Shown here: piece after piece, positions 33,613-44,845 of the stretch | Position numbering within the stretch: the stretch's first letter is position 1 | How the letters are laid out: each line of letters begins with the position of its first letter | NCBI RefSeq assembly: GCF_963583255.1 | Contig: NC_084819.1 | Span: 3,603,501-3,667,500, forward strand | Source: Pyrus communis | Taxonomy: Eukaryota; Streptophyta; Magnoliopsida; Rosales; Rosaceae | Reading direction: 5' to 3' | DNA: 64,000 bases | The notes under the pieces: model-generated | Database searches by the model: none | The model's input: only the letters and a program-made list of their open reading frames with translations | Told to the model about the DNA's origin: nothing | Made by a program: the position numbers and the translations under genes

Positions 33613-34260
33613 AACACAAGATGCACTTACCATTTTTTGTTTAGTATGATGGTAGGATATATCTGAATTGGGAGCGTTGTTTATGGTATACACTTGGATC
33701 CTTGGTCATCACTCGTCAGATTGTCAATGGATTCTTGCCCGGACATACAGCCCTCCATTACTTGGAGTACGTCATGTGGTGTAGTAAAAGCTAGCTGTAG
33801 TGTAAAGTTGTATCTCATCGGTTAATAAGATCCAAAAGGTTTATAGATCCCAGGGGGTGAGGGACGTAGGAGGTTAGGTTAGCTAAAAGATGGTTATCAG
33901 CTCAAAGACATATGGTGTCCTTGATTTTTCAGGGTAAGCATGGGTAAAGAAAATGCCTCGAGCCAATGTTAATCCTTATTTTTTATTTATTTTAAATTTA
34001 TTATTGTTAAGGGTAGAGGGAAGGATTCGAAATTATTATAATATATTAGGGAAGGGGAGAGTTTCGAATCTGGGACTTATGGGATATTGGACCACATGCA
34101 CTCCAATGAAGCCTTTCTTCAAAATTGCGCTTTCATGATCTTTAAATTTTGAGAGAACTCAGCTTCTGACGTCTGCGACCTGTATACGACAACCATGACT
34201 TGGGCTGGTTTGGAGAGGCAACAGTGGAGGGCCATTCCGGCCGAATTTAGATTCTTGTCA
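33613..34260. other. Spacer without recognised gene
   Basis: No ORF with family-like features, no repeat with defined ends. A short frame at 33953-34138 looks random. Confidence 0.4.
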
Positions 34261-34440
34261 GATTCGTAAATCATATATGTTCATCGTACATCGTGCTATC
34301 ATAAATTATTTTAAATATTTTTATTTAAAATTACATACAAACAATATCTGTGCGATGAACAAACACGATTTACGATTTTTCAGGATCCTCATCAAAAGAA
34401 TCTGGAGAGGATCTTGTTGGATTCCGGCCATCGCTTCCCC
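34260..34440. mobile_element. MITE copy of the GGATCCTC family (degraded)
   Basis: GTAAATCATATATGTTCATC at the left pairs with GATGAACAAACACGATTTAC near 34357-34376. The right part CAGGATCCTCATCAAAAGAA continues into the same terminal phrase seen in the 44.8-45.2 kb elements (GGATCC, TC, AAAAAGAATC, GGAGAGGATC). The left terminus is eroded. Confidence 0.5.
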
Positions 34441-35130
34441 TTCGTCATTTCTAATGATTGCACCAATGTCACCCTCTCCGGTAACGGGTAAAAATACTCT
34501 GCATTGAGCTTATATTTACCTTTGAGAGGAGGGATCCGACGTATCTCCTTTCTGATAGTATCACAAGAGGTTTCCAAATGAAAAATTCCTTTTCTGCCTC
34601 TCACACCGTGACATGCCTCCTTGTTGAATCTTGATCGTTGTTTTCTTTTGATTTTTTCAATATTATAATAAAAAAAATAAAAAAATGATACGTGAGAAAT
34701 TAAAAGAAGACAATTCTCACTATCCTCGACTATTTTAATTTTCAAACTTTCATATATCAATTTTTATTCATCCCAGTTTCATAAAGATCGTGTAACATTT
34801 TCATACCATTGTTAGTCTTTTCGTCAAAACTTCTGTTAAAGCTTAACTTAGTGCTTATGTGAATAATAACTGGAAGCCACGTGTTATTGTAACCTCACGT
34901 ATGAAAAATTATGTCGTACCAAATTTAGTTGGATTTTTTTGGTTTCTTTTATTAGGAAAACTAATGAAAATGATTTAAAAATTTTGAGTTTTAATGATAA
35001 GAACAAAATAAAGAGTAAAGTGAATAGTATTAAGATTTTTTAGTGTAAAAATGTAATTTTTCATTAAAAGTGAATGAACTTTTCGTTAAAATTCTTTATT
35101 TCGGTGGTAAGGGCAAAAGGGTCATATAGA
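34440..35130. other. Spacer upstream of the SAC51-type gene
   Basis: AT-rich, with A-runs near 34668-34685 and the phrase 'aaaagtgaatgaacttttcg' that recurs near 40000. No gene is supported. The distal promoter of the bHLH gene probably lies here. Confidence 0.35.
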
Positions 35131-35132
35131 GG

Positions 35133-35312
35133 ACTATATAATGTTACAAACCGTCCAACGCATGCGCTCCATTAGTCTCACTATCTCACTCTTTTCAACT
35201 CCGAAACAGTTCACTTTCCTTACTTTTCTGTGCTTACCGTGAGCAGGGAACCTGTAAGATTCTTCAGTTCAGATCAGATTTCAGATCGATCTAAATCCTT
35301 TCACTTTTCACT
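35133..35312 (+). promoter_or_regulatory. SAC51-type gene: TATA box and first leader exon
   Basis: CTATATAATG at about 35134-35143 is a good TATA box. The C/T-rich stretch that follows (from about 35165) reads as a leader exon and ends at a consensus donor CACT|GTAAGT (35312/35313). A plausible acceptor for the next leader exon is TTGCAG at 35801. Confidence 0.55.
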
Positions 35313-35887
35313 GTAAGTCTACCATCCTTTCCATTTCGTTCGTCTTCTTGTTAATTGTGGTGTTTGGTTTTGCTTTTTTTTTTTTTTTTTTTCCTTTCCT
35401 TGTATTCGTTTTCGATATCCAGTGTTTGGTTGCTGAGAAAATTGAAGAGATGGGCTTGGAATTTGGATATATTGCTGCTTAAAATTTTGATTCTCTGGGA
35501 GCCATGAAACTTGGATTTCTTTCCGTACAAAAATTGAGGAAATTGTTGAAGAAAATAAACACCTAAAAGTTATCGATTTCTTTTATTCTACTTTCCAAAC
35601 AGAATGGATTTTCTGATAATTCTCTGATCTTGCATATACAATTATATATATGTAGTTTATGTGCAGGTAATTAATTGGTGAAATATCCATAGGCAAACAA
35701 TCGTTGGACATCGAGTGAAGAATCAGATAGAACAATATGCCTTGGTTGAGTTTGTCAGTTGACGTCTTTCGTAAAGTTGTGCACTTGAACTTGTATTGCA
35801 GGGTTATTCTGTAAATTGTTCGTTCTGATTTCACTGAACTCAACCCTCAAATTGTTCATCCTTTTGTTGATTTTTCTTCAAGCTTTC

Positions 35888-35941
35888 ATGGGGTCGAATC
35901 AGTTTTTCGTTGTGTGTCCCGATATCTATAGAATTAGTTGA
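35888..35941 (+). CDS. Short non-conserved uORF in the SAC51-type leader
   Basis: ATG at 35888 opens a 17-codon frame (MGSNQFFVVCPDIYRIS) ending TGA at 35939-35941. It lies in the leader upstream of the conserved uORF. SAC51-family leaders usually carry several uORFs; this one has no known conserved sequence. Confidence 0.4.
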   Translation: MGSNQFFVVCPDIYRIS

Positions 35942-36224
35942 AGGTAGAAAGCCAGACCTGTATTTGTCTCCAATCTCAAACCCCCTTTAAGTTTCTCTTC
36001 TAGTTTTGTTTGATATAATCCTCACTGTATCGGTCTCATCGGTCGTATCTAGCTTGGCCTCTATTATTCTTCTCTATCAGCACCAGTACAATCTTTTTCC
36101 TACCTTCTGCTCACATATAGATTAATCCATTGTTGCTTTTCGCATTCTGAACGTCGGGTATCCATTTAGTCTTCTCTCTGGAATCTTCTGGATTGAGTGG
36201 TTCCATCAAGGTTCAAGTGTAGTT

Positions 36225-36607
36225 ATGGTGTGTCAAGGTGCAAGCCAGACGAAATTTCGGGCTTTGAAACATGAAAGTGGGATGGCTGGAAGACCAACAA
36301 TTATAGTTAGAGTTATTGCTTGCTTTCAACCTTTGCAGGATTGCCAGGTTAGTATTGCGTAACCAAATTTCAGTTTTTCTCAGTTCTCGAATTTTTGTAA
36401 ACTGTTGGCGTGGTCAGTTGCTGGCCTATTTTCCTTTAAAATATGCGTTTTCTGAGAATGAATTATGATTACTGGTTTGCACGGAATTATTTACTCTCAT
36501 ATCCGTAAGAGTTCTGTTACAAGTGTAGACTGTGTAGTTAAACTGTGTTTTTTGCTGGTTTTCCGCAGGCTGAGTACTTTCGACAGCTGCTTAAGCCTAT
36601 TACGTAA
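36225..36607 (+). CDS. Conserved SAC51-type uORF (53 aa), split by an intron
   Basis: Two exons, 36225-36347 (41 codons) and 36569-36607 (12 codons plus TAA), join at CCAG|GTTAGT...CCGCAG. The peptide starts MVCQGASQTKFRALKHESGM and ends QAEYFRQLLKPIT, the conserved upstream peptide of SAC51 mRNAs; 53 residues is the family length. In Arabidopsis this uORF represses the main ORF and thermospermine relieves the block. The ATG context TAGTTATGG has G at +4. It precedes the main ATG by about 230 genomic bases after its stop. Its preservation next to the right main ORF makes the assignment firm. Confidence 0.93.
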
Positions 36608-36838
36608 ATTGGTTCGAGATTTCCCGTCATTTACCAAGCCAGAATTTGTAGTATTTTTTTCCTTTTTGTTTGTATGCTTGAAAGGACCCAGAAAGTAATT
36701 GAACGTTGCTGATCAAAGAACTATCTATCTCCTGTCAGGTATTGTAATGTCGTGCTTGTCATTGTAGCTATGATATTCATGGGTCATGCATAACTGATCA
36801 TCTTTGTTCTCTCTTGTATAGGTGATCCTTTTAGTTGG

Positions 36839-37458
36839 ATGGTCAAGGCGAACAACTCTTGCCCTTTTACACAGCATTCTGCTCGGAAACTGCCTGATCT
36901 GAATCATACGAGCATGTTGCTGGAGCACGTGCAACATGAATGTTTTCCATCATCTACCAACGAGGGGACTTCGCCAGTATCTGGACATATGGCATTGCCA
37001 GCGTCTACAGTTTCTGGTATTCGGAGTCTGAATACTAAAGAAGCAAATGACGACCGTGGGTTGCTTCAATACTTACCGCCACATCTGCAGACCTTATTTC
37101 CTCCTCCAAATTCGTATCTTCATGAAAAGCAGTCACCACTTTCTTTTGAATTTGGTGGTGGGATGGCTATACCAAATGCAAATCCAGGGTCTTCTCAGAA
37201 GGGGTTCTTTATTTTTGATCAGTCTGGGAATGAAACAAGGCTAATATACAATTCTGTTTTCCCTCCTAGCCCGTATCCACCAATGGCCAGCGTGAAGCTT
37301 GGGTGTGGTTATGATTCACATAAACTGGGACAAACAACCAGCATGGATCAAATTGGTCCAACCAAGTACTTCTTACGTGAAGAGACCGGTGAGAATCATA
37401 TAATTGAAGAGAGTGAGATGCATGAAGACACAGAAGAAATCAATGCATTGCTTTACTC

Positions 37459-37490
<32 letters not shown>

Positions 37491-37945
37491 GCGGGGAGGA
37501 TGATGAAGTAAAAAGCACGGGTCACTCTCCATTCTGCCGTCAAGAGAATTATGGGAAGAACGAAGATGTTGAGGAAGTAGCACAGAAGATGAATAGTTCT
37601 GAATCAGATCCTCCAAACAAAAGACACAAATTGCTTGACAGTGGCTACGTGCAATTATCACCAGTGAAGACTGTCATTAATTCGTTACAACTCGATAAGT
37701 CTCATGAGTACGGGAACAATACGGAGTCAAGCAACACTCTTGGCCAGAGCCAAGGAGAGGAAGGAAGTTGGAGTAAGGGTAAGATGAAGTCGAAAACAGA
37801 CAAGATTTGTGAGACAGTTCGAGTTCTTGAGAGCTTAATTCCTGGTGCTAAGGGCAAGGACCCGGTGTTGATCATCGACGAAGCTATAGACTACTTGAAG
37901 TCTATGAAGCTTAAAGCCGAAACTCTGGGAGTAAGTTTCCACTAA
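36839..37945 (+). CDS. SAC51: SAC51-type bHLH transcription factor
   Basis: A single coding exon of 368 codons starts MVKANNSCPF, 17 bp after a consensus acceptor (TTGTATAG, 36821). The helix-loop-helix lies near residues 319-362 (KTDKICETVRVLESLIPGAKG at its start) at the C-terminus, and the basic DNA-contact region is weak, as in SAC51/SACL proteins. Residues 208-217 are ten Asp from a pure GAT run inside an acidic block. A nuclear-type basic motif NKRHK sits near residue 260. Family role: promotes expression needed for xylem cell growth and vascular patterning downstream of thermospermine. Which of SAC51 or SACL1-3 is orthologous is not settled here; bHLH142/143/145 names are alternatives. 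Confidence 0.9.
37460..37489 (+). repeat. Coding (GAT)10 microsatellite
   Basis: Ten uninterrupted GAT codons encode the Asp run of the SAC51-type protein. Pure codon use suggests recent slippage, so length is likely polymorphic. Confidence 0.9.
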
Positions 37946-38880
37946 GCCACGATGGTCCTTGGATAACCAATGTGTAGCTGTAGCAGGGTGGTAAACGTGG
38001 TAAGCCTCAGAATTCTAAATTGCTATTTTCACCGCATTTTTCATATTATATTTGCACCACTTCTCTAATAGAGATGTGATCTACGTCTCGGTGGATCCTA
38101 CGTCTGTTGGAGAGTTGATACAAATGTTGAAATATGTGATGAGATTAGCATTGGTCGATGAATTTGAAATCACTAGAGGAGGGGTCCTTCTCTTAGTATT
38201 TAGTAAGATAATGTGGGGCCTAATAAAAAGTAAGAATGATTATGTTTAAGCTTTATTTATGGGGTGGGATTAAAGATAAAATAAGTCACCAGAGATTTGA
38301 TTTGAAGGCATGTGGGGAAGGAGGGATGAGAGTGGCGGGGACTGCTGTTCCCTCCTCTTTTCATCAAAGTGTTGATTTAGTGCATGCGCGCTAGGGTCGG
38401 GTGTGTATCGGGTCCCATCTTCACCTGTCTTTAAACTTTTTTTCTGGTGATGGAAATTGGAATGATGCAGCAAAAGTTTGGGTTTGTTTGTTTTACGTAT
38501 GATGCGAGTGTGAAAAGAGGAGGGGAGATAATCTTAGTCCGAAAGTAAAAGCACTTGTACGGTGGGATTTATGGGATGGGTGTGGTTAATAACAAGACTC
38601 TTCTAGGAGTCCTAGTCTGTAAGGAGTGATTGTGTGATGCTTTTCTGAGTTTGTAGACAAAGTGTCTGTAAATAACTATGGTGTGGAAGAATTGAATGGA
38701 TATGGGTTCCGTAGGGAACTGATTTCTGTACGCTCATGTTTTTCTTCTTTCAATTTTACACCTGTTTTGTTTATTTGGCTCATAATTTTTATTTATTTGT
38801 TTAATTCAAAAGTCTAACTAACGAAGGTGTGCCGAGAGAGAAAAGCATACTAAAATTGTCTTGAGAGTACAAACCCAACG
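37946..38880 (+). other. 3' region of the SAC51-type gene and spacer
   Basis: The stretch to about 38750 is less AT-rich than the surrounding spacer and may include 3' UTR. No second gene is supported. Confidence 0.35.
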
Positions 38881-38893
38881 CCTAATTCAGTTT

Positions 38894-39092
38894 GGATTTG
38901 GATCCTCTCCTGAGCTCAGGGGGCTGAGCCTCCTGAGCAAAGAACGTGGGCCATTGGATTTTGATCAAACGGTTACAAACTGGGGGTTTCTTTAAAAGTT
39001 ATAATAATTGTAGCCGTTGGATCAAAATCCAACGGTTCACGTGCTTTGCTCAGGAGGCTCAGCCCCCTGAGCTTAGGAGAGGATACAAATCC
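38894..39092. mobile_element. Palindromic hAT-type MITE with 8-bp target duplication
   Basis: The left arm GGATTTGGATCCTCTCCTGA and onward (CTGAGCCTCCTGAGCAAAG) is inverted at the right (CTTTGCTCAGGAGGCTCAG ... GGAGAGGATACAAATCC); the arms are about 80 bp each and highly similar. Exact 8-bp flanks TTCAGTTT (38886-38893 and 39094-39101) fit hAT insertion. A G-box CACGTG lies in the right arm near 39038. Confidence 0.8.
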
Positions 39093-39109
39093 GTTCAGTT
39101 TTCCCTTTT

Positions 39110-39850
39110 GAATAGACCTAGAAAACGGAACGTGTTTGTGTTTAAATATGTTATTTTAAGAGATCGTATCGTGTCAAACTTACTATCTTAAGGGGTTTAA
39201 AAACTCAATCCAAACCCGACCATTAAAATTAACTTGTTACCCGACCTGACTCGATGCACCCATTAAGAACAACACATTGCCTCAACAAATAATCAAATGA
39301 AAAAAACTTCATAATTCATATTAAATTTCTAAACATTAATATTTGAAGTCTGAAGTTTCTTTTGATTCACCAATACAATTACCATCAATTCATTAAGCAC
39401 TACATCTACATGCCACGTAGATGTTACTTAGAGAGGCAAGAAAAAGGTGGATTTGGACCTCGACGACCTCCAGATGTGACACCGGTGGAGTGGGTGATGC
39501 TTAGAGGCGGATAAAAAGGTGGGGAGGTTGGGGGACAGAGATGGTGTGGTAACGGTGGGGAGAGAACCCACCTGGTGGTGGTGTAAAGTTGTGACTTGTG
39601 AACGATGTGGAGACTGAGAAAGGAGACGGCTCATTTGGAGGTCTTTTTTGTATTCCAAATTACCAAAGTAACCTCTCTTTTAACGCGGTTTGAAATGGGT
39701 TACCCGTGAGTAAACCTTAACCAACTCGTTATCTTAACGGATGTTTAACAGGTTGACCCAATAACAACTCGGCTTGTAAGTTTAAGTCCGAAATCGTATG
39801 TTTTTCATGTTATTTTGTGCCAGGTAAACGAGTCGTGCATGAAGTTGTCA
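39110..39850. mobile_element. Degraded element sharing ACCCGTTA motifs with the 61 kb hAT
   Basis: CGTGTCAAAC and CCCGACC phrases at the left and GGGTTACCCGTGAGTAA at 39692-39708 and CTTAACGG near 39743 echo the subterminal text of the hAT element at 61074-62804. Ends are not defined. Confidence 0.35.
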
Positions 39851-40149
39851 GAGCACATTTGTTCTTATGTGTTTCTACTCGGTCATACACAATTTCCATT
39901 GTTGTAAAGCTCTCATTGGCAAAACCCAAAAAAAAGATAAAAAAAAGAAAAAAAAAGTGTAGTAAATAGTACTAGGTAAAGGTAAAAATATGGTTTTTCG
40001 TTAAAAGTGAATAGTACCGGAAGTGTTTCGTTAAAACTCCAAAAAAAAAAAAGAAGAAACTCTCACACCAACTTTGCATTTGAAATTGATTTGTTGCCAA
40101 TTGATTTTTTTGTGTTTTCAAATTTTTAGCTATCTTAAATCAAATCTAG

Positions 40150-40650
40150 AAATTGTTCAAATTATAAAACTTACCTTGGGGAAAGAAGGCCTTGCATGTC
40201 CCCAAGGCCTTGCATGCGTTTGTAAGTAGTTAGGCTACTCTTCATCTTAACAATTGCCTTTATTATAGAACCTTAACTTTCTTTAGATACACGTTGGGTT
40301 GGTTTTCTCACCATCTGTTGAGAATGAATCTCACGTTGATGGGAGGATGGGCTTTGCATAAGCTTATAAGTAAGTAAGCTGCTTCCCTGTCAATTGATTT
40401 TATGGTGGAATCCCAACTTTCTTCATGACCTTAAGTAAGTTGTCCCATGTGTGAAGTCCAACAGTTGCATGTTCTCCACGTCACTCCCTTTGTATGGTCC
40501 ACATGTTAGGCTTGAAAACTTGCCACACGTGAGAGAGCGTGTTGAGAATGAATCTCACATTGACGGTAGGAGGGATCTCATATGGGCCTATAAATAAGGT
40601 GGATTGCTCCTCAAATTGCCAATTGATTTATGGTGGAACATCAACTTTCT
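40150..40650 (+). repeat. LTR fragments (two similar stretches)
   Basis: GAGAATGAATCTCAC(G/A)TTGA occurs at 40320 and 40546, each followed by GGGAGGATGGGC or GTAGGAGGGATC and an AAGTAAG/AAATAAGG plus GGTGGAA(T/C)... phrase ending AACTTTCTTCA. The second has a TATA-like CCTATAAATAAGG at 40590-40602. This looks like a rearranged LTR of a retrotransposon; no internal coding region is attached. Confidence 0.45.
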
Positions 40651-40944
40651 TCACCATCCATATTAGATGGTCGTCGCTAAGCAATCAAAGATGCCTATGT
40701 TAATTGATAAAGTTTGGTGTCCTTTTTCCGAATAAGTGGATGTTTTCATATCGTTTTCATGTTGTCGTTATTTGATAGATATTGTTGATATGTCTTTGAT
40801 ATTTGGTACCAATATGTCAGCATAATGTTGTTAATTTGATGTCGGTATTAGGTACAAGTATCGTCGTTTATGTTGTTTGAGCGCTTTTGTGTATTGGAGT
40901 GGATCATTTTCGACGCATACCATTTATTTGATGTGACAAACGTT

Positions 40945-41052
40945 TGATTTAATCAAACATCAACCAATGACTTTACACTTTGATTTAATCAAACATCAAC
41001 CAATGACTTTACACTTTGATTTAATCAAACATCAACCAATGACTCTACACTA
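40945..41052. repeat. Three-unit 36-bp tandem repeat
   Basis: Units 40945-40980, 40981-41016 and 41017-41052 are identical but for one base (CTTT/CTCT) in the third. Each contains TGATTTAATCAAACATC, which includes the palindrome GATTTAATC, and CAACCAATGA. Confidence 0.9.
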
Positions 41053-41379
41053 ACGACACAATTTTGGCATGGAACGGTCAGGAAAGACTCGGCAATGCAG
41101 TCGCGATTTAAAAAAGCAAAGATGCCTGACTACAAATTTTCTTCTGGCAGCTATGAACTAATAATTATTAACACAATGAGTAGAGACGTGGCGTTATAAA
41201 CACAATACATACTAGTTTTTGCAGAATTGATGCTCAATTGACGACGACTCTATAATTAAGAACGTTTATAACGTATTAATCGGAAATGATCTCGTCAACC
41301 TATCTTATTTAGGTTGCATTCCCAATATCACAAGTTAGTAATAAAGAATAATAAACAATAATTTTGTTCATTATACTAA

Positions 41380-41545
41380 AACAAGGTCTAAATTTGACAC
41401 ACCATATCAAGATGATTATTGAGATTGAAAATCGATCAATGTAGTTCCGAAAAATGAGTGCCGCAAAATCAATATGATCATTCCATCACAATCTATAAAA
41501 TTTCTATATATGTTGATGTGGCACATAACCGAGTTGCATAAGTTT
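41380..41545. repeat. Fragment of the 5.9-7.3 kb TIR element family
   Basis: ATCAAGATGATTATTGAGAT, AAATCGATCAATGTAGT, CCGCAAAATCAATATGATCA and GTTGATGTGGCACATAA follow in the same order as in the left arm of the element at 5860-7286. Confidence 0.6.
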
Positions 41546-41566
41546 AATTAAAAACTTAAAAATTAT

Positions 41567-41569
<3 letters not shown>

Positions 41570-41600
<31 letters not shown>
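41570..41600. repeat. TA microsatellite
   Basis: About 14 TA dinucleotides in a row. Confidence 0.85.
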
Positions 41601-41601
<1 letters not shown>

Positions 41602-41997
41602 GTTCATCTTCTTCTTCTCCTCCCATCCGACAATTGTGTATCTTAGCTTTGTCAAATCTATTGATAAGGTCTGACCAGAGGGCTCGTTTTAGCCCTTTGA
41701 CGCTTCAAGATATTAATATTTTAATGAACAGTACATGATCATATTCCTTAACATCTCCAACCGAGGGCCAAAGAGTTATAGTATGGAATGTGAAGAATTG
41801 AAATAAAATGAGGTAATATAATATATAATAGTGAAAAATATGTGAGAAATGATGTCGAAAAAAAATTAGAAATTAAAAAAAAAAAAAAACAAAAAAGGGG
41901 CTGCTGTGTATAAAAATAAAAAGTGGGCTAGGACCATAAAAAAAAACTAAGCCCTAAACCCTATAGTGGGCTGGGCAAGGGAAAAGAAAAAAAAAAA

Positions 41998-43006
41998 ATA
42001 TTTATACTCATTTTATATTTTCTAAAAATATTAAAAATCAATTAAAATCTTTTAATATTATGCATTTTCCAACTCCAAAAAAATATATTTAATATCTTCT
42101 AACAAAAAAACTAATATACTAACATAAATTTATCTGGAAAACATTCTACCCTAACTCAAGTAACAAATATATGAATGTATATAATACCTATACGTGAGAT
42201 ATGAAACGTAATTAAAAGGTAGAAAAAACATAACATACCTACAAGTAAGACACATTAATCTGTGACAGGTTGATTATAAAAAAAGAATCTGTCATATAGG
42301 TAGATAAATATAATTAACTTATGATATAGGTTGATTATAAAAGTTAAAAATAAAATCTATAAATGGGTTTTAAAGCAGGAGGAAGAACGAGAAATAACAA
42401 AAAAAAAAAAAAAAAGAAATAAGCAAAGAGATAATTGGGAAGCAATTTGATTTTTATAATAAAAGGGGCTTTTAGATCCAGGTCTAAAAATGTAGAGTGT
42501 TTTTAGGAATGAGTCCAATTATCTAATTATATGTTTTTATTTCTTTTATACTCATTTTATATTTTCTAAAAATATTAAAAATCAATTAAAATCTTCTAAT
42601 ATTATGCATTTTCCAACTCCAAAAGAATATATTTAATATCTTATAACAAAAATACTAATATACTAACATAAATTTATCTACAAAACATTCTACCCTAACT
42701 CAAGTAACAAATATATGAATGTATATAATATCTATACGTGAGATATGAAACCTAATTAAAATGTAGAAAAAACATAATATACCTACAAGTAAGACACATT
42801 AATCTGTGACAGGTTGATTATAAAAAAAAATCTGTCATATAGGTAGATAAATATAATTAACATGTGATATAGGTTGATTATAAAAATTAAAAATAAAATC
42901 TATAAATGGGGTTTAACGTAGGAGGAAGAACGAGAAATAACAAAAAGATAAATAAAAAGAAATAAGCAAAGAGATAATTGGGAAGAAATTTGATTTTTAT
43001 AATAAA
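41998..43006. repeat. Direct repeat pair of about 463 bp
   Basis: 41998-42462 and about 42542-43006 match nearly base for base (TATACTCATTTTATATTTTC at the start, GATAATTGGGAAG(C/A)AATTTG at the end), separated by an unrelated 80-bp spacer. They could be the LTRs of a tiny TRIM-like element or a plain tandem duplication. No primer binding site is evident in the spacer. Confidence 0.7.
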
Positions 43007-43546
43007 TCTTATCATTGAACAGATAACTATTGATAATTAAATAATTAAATATAACAAATTGGACTTATTTTAATAAACTGGACTATTCCTACTATTGGCT
43101 CAAAAAATTGGACTTATATCAAGTTTCCCCTTAAAAAAAAGTAGAGAAACTAAGAACTTGAGAGGGTTATGAGAAGTAAGTGACTATGTATTTATATTTT
43201 ATCACAAAAGAGCATGGTGATATGAGAAATGAACGTCCCACGTATAAGTTGATGCTTTATTTCTGATGCGGTGTTTTATCCTTCAACATCTATTTCTATA
43301 TTTGTTCACTGTTGAAAAGTCTAGATCACATATCACGTCAGTAACTAAGTTAACGGAATGAAAAAAATGAAATACAAAAAAGGAACGCATAAAATATAGT
43401 GAGACATAATAAGGCGTAGCTGAAAAATCAAACTTTAATAAATTCTACTTTCCTAAATTTGGTACATTCTGTGATGCCGTGCTGGTCATGATGATTGACC
43501 ATTTCACTAAGCTGTCTTTCTTCTCCTCGATGGCACATGAAGGAAG
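43007..43546. other. Spacer before the segmental duplication
   Basis: AT-rich, without a supported gene. A short frame near 43480-43530 (region DAVLVMMIDHFTKL) recalls retrotransposon integrase text, too short to call. Confidence 0.3.
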
Positions 43547-43729
43547 GGAAAAATGTATGCATTGATAACTTTAAAAGTTAGGCACTCAATGGAATACACT
43601 TGATATGGACAACTTGTTTGCTCCTTAATTAGTGGTGCCGCCAAGCTTAATACAATTGTCCAAATTTATTAGGTCGTGAAGCTTAATAGATACACAACAA
43701 ATTCTAACTTCACATGTTATGTTATAAAA

Positions 43730-44523
43730 CAAGAGAGATGATAGACCCATCCCACAATCCTATTTCTTCACCCACCTTATATTTTCATCCCGCATAAAGA
43801 AATTAAAAAATAAAAACACTATTTTCTCACCCCTAATAATCCTAAAATGTCCTTGCATTAATTTAACTTTTCACTAAAAATTAAAATAAATAAAAACTAA
43901 GAATAAGAAAGCCACCCTCCCACCCGAGTTTGACACCACCAAACCCAACTCGACGACAACCTCTTTCATTGCCAGCCGACCTTTTCTCTCTATGGAAATT
44001 TGGAGGAGAAAACATTAACTAGCAACGACATCCTCGATGGAATTGTAATTGTTCACAAACCGACAATGACGATTTCAGTTGAATTGAGTTTGATTGAGAT
44101 GGAGAAAGAAAAATGATTAGGGTTGCTAAAAAAAGAGTATGGCTGCAATCAGAAGTCAATTTGGTTTGGGAGTGGGGTTGCTGGGATATTCCCTTTTCTT
44201 CTAATTTTCAGTATTGTTTGCTTCCAATTTTAACATTGATTGGATGTGTGGCTCGAGCTTGTAATATTCTTCTCGGATGGGATTGTTCATGGCTTCTCAT
44301 ATTCTTCTCCAATAGGATTGTTCATTGCTTCTCATATTCTTCTTCAGAAATAAAACATTGTTATTTCACTTTTATTTTTATGTTTTTTAGCTAAAAAAAT
44401 AGATTAGGGTTCATTTTTATTAGGGTTTTAAAAGTCATTTCACAAATGGCCAAATATGACAGTAAATTTATTATTAAAAAGTGGGTATGAAAAGAAGGTT
44501 GAGGGGTGGGTGTAACACCACTC
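43730..44523. mobile_element. 794-bp insertion with TAAAA target duplication and empty site
   Basis: The sequence is absent from block B, where GTTATAAAATAATTAG is uninterrupted near 59523. Here it is bounded by TAAAA on both sides (43725-43729, 44524-44528). The end inverted resembles the start loosely (GAG...ACCCA), so a TIR element is possible. Its short frames (for example 44113-44394) show no family motif. Confidence 0.7.
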
Positions 44524-44845
44524 TAAAATAATTAGCCCCTTGCTATACACGTAGCCGTGTGAAGATTTACTTTGTTTTATTGTTTTTTTAACTTTAGAAA
44601 TTTTGAAAAATAATTGCGTAACCAATAACATTCTTACTACGTGAATTTTTTTTAACTTTTTTGTTACCTTCTGAAATCTAATATGGGAAAGACAATTGAA
44701 ATTGGGCGGTGCAATTTAAATACTCTATTTACTTTTCGCACAATTTCTTAATTTCCACCGAGCTAATAAAAAGGAGAGTGTGGTTAGCATCACCCTTTAA
44801 ATATTATAAAACTACACCTTTTTGACATTTTCATAATTATATGCC

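Noticed and set aside
34392..34760. Minus-strand 122-codon frame
   Set aside because: Overlaps a MITE end and AT-rich spacer; composition looks random.
40945..41052. CRISPR-like array
   Set aside because: Repeat units are directly adjacent with no spacers, and the genome is a plant.
43440..43540. Gypsy integrase fragment
   Set aside because: About ten residues resemble integrase text; too little to support a call.
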